Source: Methanomicrobia archaeon DTU008
Lineage (GTDB): Archaea; Thermoplasmatota; Thermoplasmata; Methanomassiliicoccales; Methanomassiliicoccaceae
Direction: 5' to 3'
Assembly (NCBI GenBank): GCA_001512965.1
Contig: LFRW01000002.1
Span: 1-54,126 of the forward strand
Length of the DNA stretch: 54,126 nucleotides
Part shown: positions 53,360-54,126 of the stretch, piece after piece
Numbering within the stretch: position 1 is the first letter of the stretch
Layout: the number at the start of each line of letters is the position of its first letter
Notes under the pieces: model-generated
Told to the model about the DNA's origin: nothing
The model's database searches: none
What the model saw: the letters and a program-made list of their open reading frames with translations, nothing else
Translations under genes and position numbers: made by a program

Positions 53360-54126
53360 TTCGTTCAGGAAGTCCTTGACCGTCCTCACGCCCATCCTCG
53401 CCCTCCCGGTGGCGACGATGCCGAACAGCAGCGCGGCGGCACCGATGAACCCGAGCATCGGAGCGCCAACCTCGCCGGCAGAGGCCACGGGAAGCAGCAT
53501 GCCCTTGGCGCCCTTCATCTCGATCACGGTCTCGGTGTCGCCGTCGACATCGATGGCTATGGATGCATCCTTGAAGCCGTCGCATGAGGCCGACAGCGCA
53601 TGCCTGCCGCTGGTGACGGCATGGAATTCGAAACGGCCATCCTCATCGGTGACGGCCGTGCGTTCTCCATCCAGCGTGACCAGGGCATTGGCCACCGGAC
53701 CGTTACCGATCACGGTCCCGGCCAGATTGTATGCCGGCGACGATCCCGTGGTGAAGGCGGAGCGATAAGTCGTGTCGTTCGTCTTCCCCTCCAGGCTTAT
53801 CAGCCGGCCGATCTCGACCGTATGCTCGGTGTATGGATCAAGAGATGCGGAGGGATTGAACCTCGCCGTGACATCATCGATCCATGCCCACTCGCCGGGC
53901 GCTGTGAACACGAAGGCCCCTTCCATCGCCTGGCGGTCCACAGGCGTGTTGAACGTCACCGTGATGTCGGAATCCGTCGGCACGTCATTGGCGCCAGGGT
54001 AGGGAACGATGCCCATCACCTCGGGAACCGGCGGAGGCGCCTCGACGGTGGTGATGACCATCTCATCGCCGAACGCGTGGCTGAAGGATATCCAGCCGCC
54101 GTCATCGGCTCGAACGGTCGCTAGCC
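53324..54126 (-). CDS. Ig-like surface protein with C-terminal membrane anchor (partial)
   Basis: The frame continues past the right edge, so the N-terminus is missing. Visible from the N-side: an Ig-like domain of the SbsA/Big_5 kind (NDVPTDSDITVTFNTPVDRQ, then a strand pattern to SLDPYTEHTVEIG). A carboxypeptidase-regulatory-like beta-sandwich follows (YNLAGTVIGNGPVANALVTL, DEDGRFEFHAVTSGRHALSA), then a single helix (PMLGFIGAAALLFGIVATG) and a short cytoplasmic tail ending at TAA 53324. This is a typical archaeal cell-surface protein anchored at the C-terminus, near genes that may glycosylate it. Confidence 0.8.
   Translation of the reverse strand, partial: LATVRADDGGWISFSHAFGDEMVITTVEAPPPVPEVMGIVPYPGANDVPTDSDITVTFNTPVDRQAMEGAFVFTAPGEWAWIDDVTARFNPSASLDPYTEHTVEIGRLISLEGKTNDTTYRSAFTTGSSPAYNLAGTVIGNGPVANALVTLDGERTAVTDEDGRFEFHAVTSGRHALSASCDGFKDASIAIDVDGDTETVIEMKGAKGMLLPVASAGEVGAPMLGFIGAAALLFGIVATGRARMGVRTVKDFLNELYGSLHRARRP

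Noticed and set aside
1-54126. Search by eye for CRISPR arrays, insertion sequences and integrase genes.
   Set aside because: No regularly spaced direct repeats, transposase motifs or terminal inverted repeats were seen.

Overview
The window is archaeal, GC-rich chromosomal DNA. It carries a homocitrate synthase/homoaconitase operon of the coenzyme B type, the archaeal mevalonate trio (HMG-CoA synthase, thiolase-like protein, DUF35), Hel308 helicase, membrane-anchored LonB protease, a KEOPS Cgi121 subunit, archaeal NadM and a tRNA-Pro. TATA boxes lie 25-30 nt before several start codons, which suggests leaderless transcripts. The Aks-type genes point to a methanogen. GC richness, Thermoplasmata-like gene content and one in-frame TAG in an otherwise intact gene fit Methanomassiliicoccales (an order that decodes UAG as pyrrolysine), but nothing in the window proves that assignment.

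Layout. 1-3.4 kb: tail of a pelota/aRF1-like gene, then aksA-aksD-aksE. 3.4-3.95 kb: two head-truncated phoU genes joined back to back at a 12-bp palindrome. 3.9-13.3 kb (minus strand): an exported protein, a 1341-residue REC/PAS/GAF histidine kinase, an isocitrate/homoisocitrate dehydrogenase, a GH15 glucoamylase-like enzyme and a luciferase-like oxidoreductase. 13.7-14.8 kb: glycerol dehydrogenase interrupted by one TAG codon. 15.1-19.6 kb: a PH-like/zinc-ribbon gene set, YkgJ-type cysteine cluster protein, ROK kinase and NimA-like protein. 19.7-23.4 kb: tRNA-Pro and an HTH regulator in front of the HMG-CoA synthase operon. 23.7-32.4 kb: Cgi121, thrB-thrC, hel308, a ferritin-like protein and lonB. 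32.5-33.6 kb: an AT-richer island with a STAS-like (DUF4325) protein and an HSP90-like ATPase that needs a -1 frameshift. 33.7-38.9 kb: nadM-pncC, an MFS transporter, a degenerate/intact KaiC pair and an EamA transporter with a histidine-rich tail. 38.9-54.1 kb: a surface-glycan or lipid-modification region with two GT2 and four GT4 glycosyltransferases, two B12-binding radical SAM enzymes, a GNAT-like transferase, a large membrane protein, DUF1616 and an Ig-like surface protein that runs off the window.

How genes work together. aksADE and perhaps the distant dehydrogenase would extend 2-oxoacids for coenzyme B. The HTH-HMGCS-thiolase-DUF35 operon feeds isoprenoid lipid synthesis, although the thiolase-like protein has lost its recognisable catalytic residues. 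thrB-thrC finish threonine synthesis. nadM-pncC handle NMN. The minus-strand run from 46.1 to 38.9 kb is mostly coupled by ATGA start/stop overlaps and looks like one operon.

The strongest leads are the amber codon in gldA, a canonical T TTA AAA slippery heptamer exactly where the ATPase changes frame, the thiolase without catalytic Cys/His, and the palindromic phoU junction.
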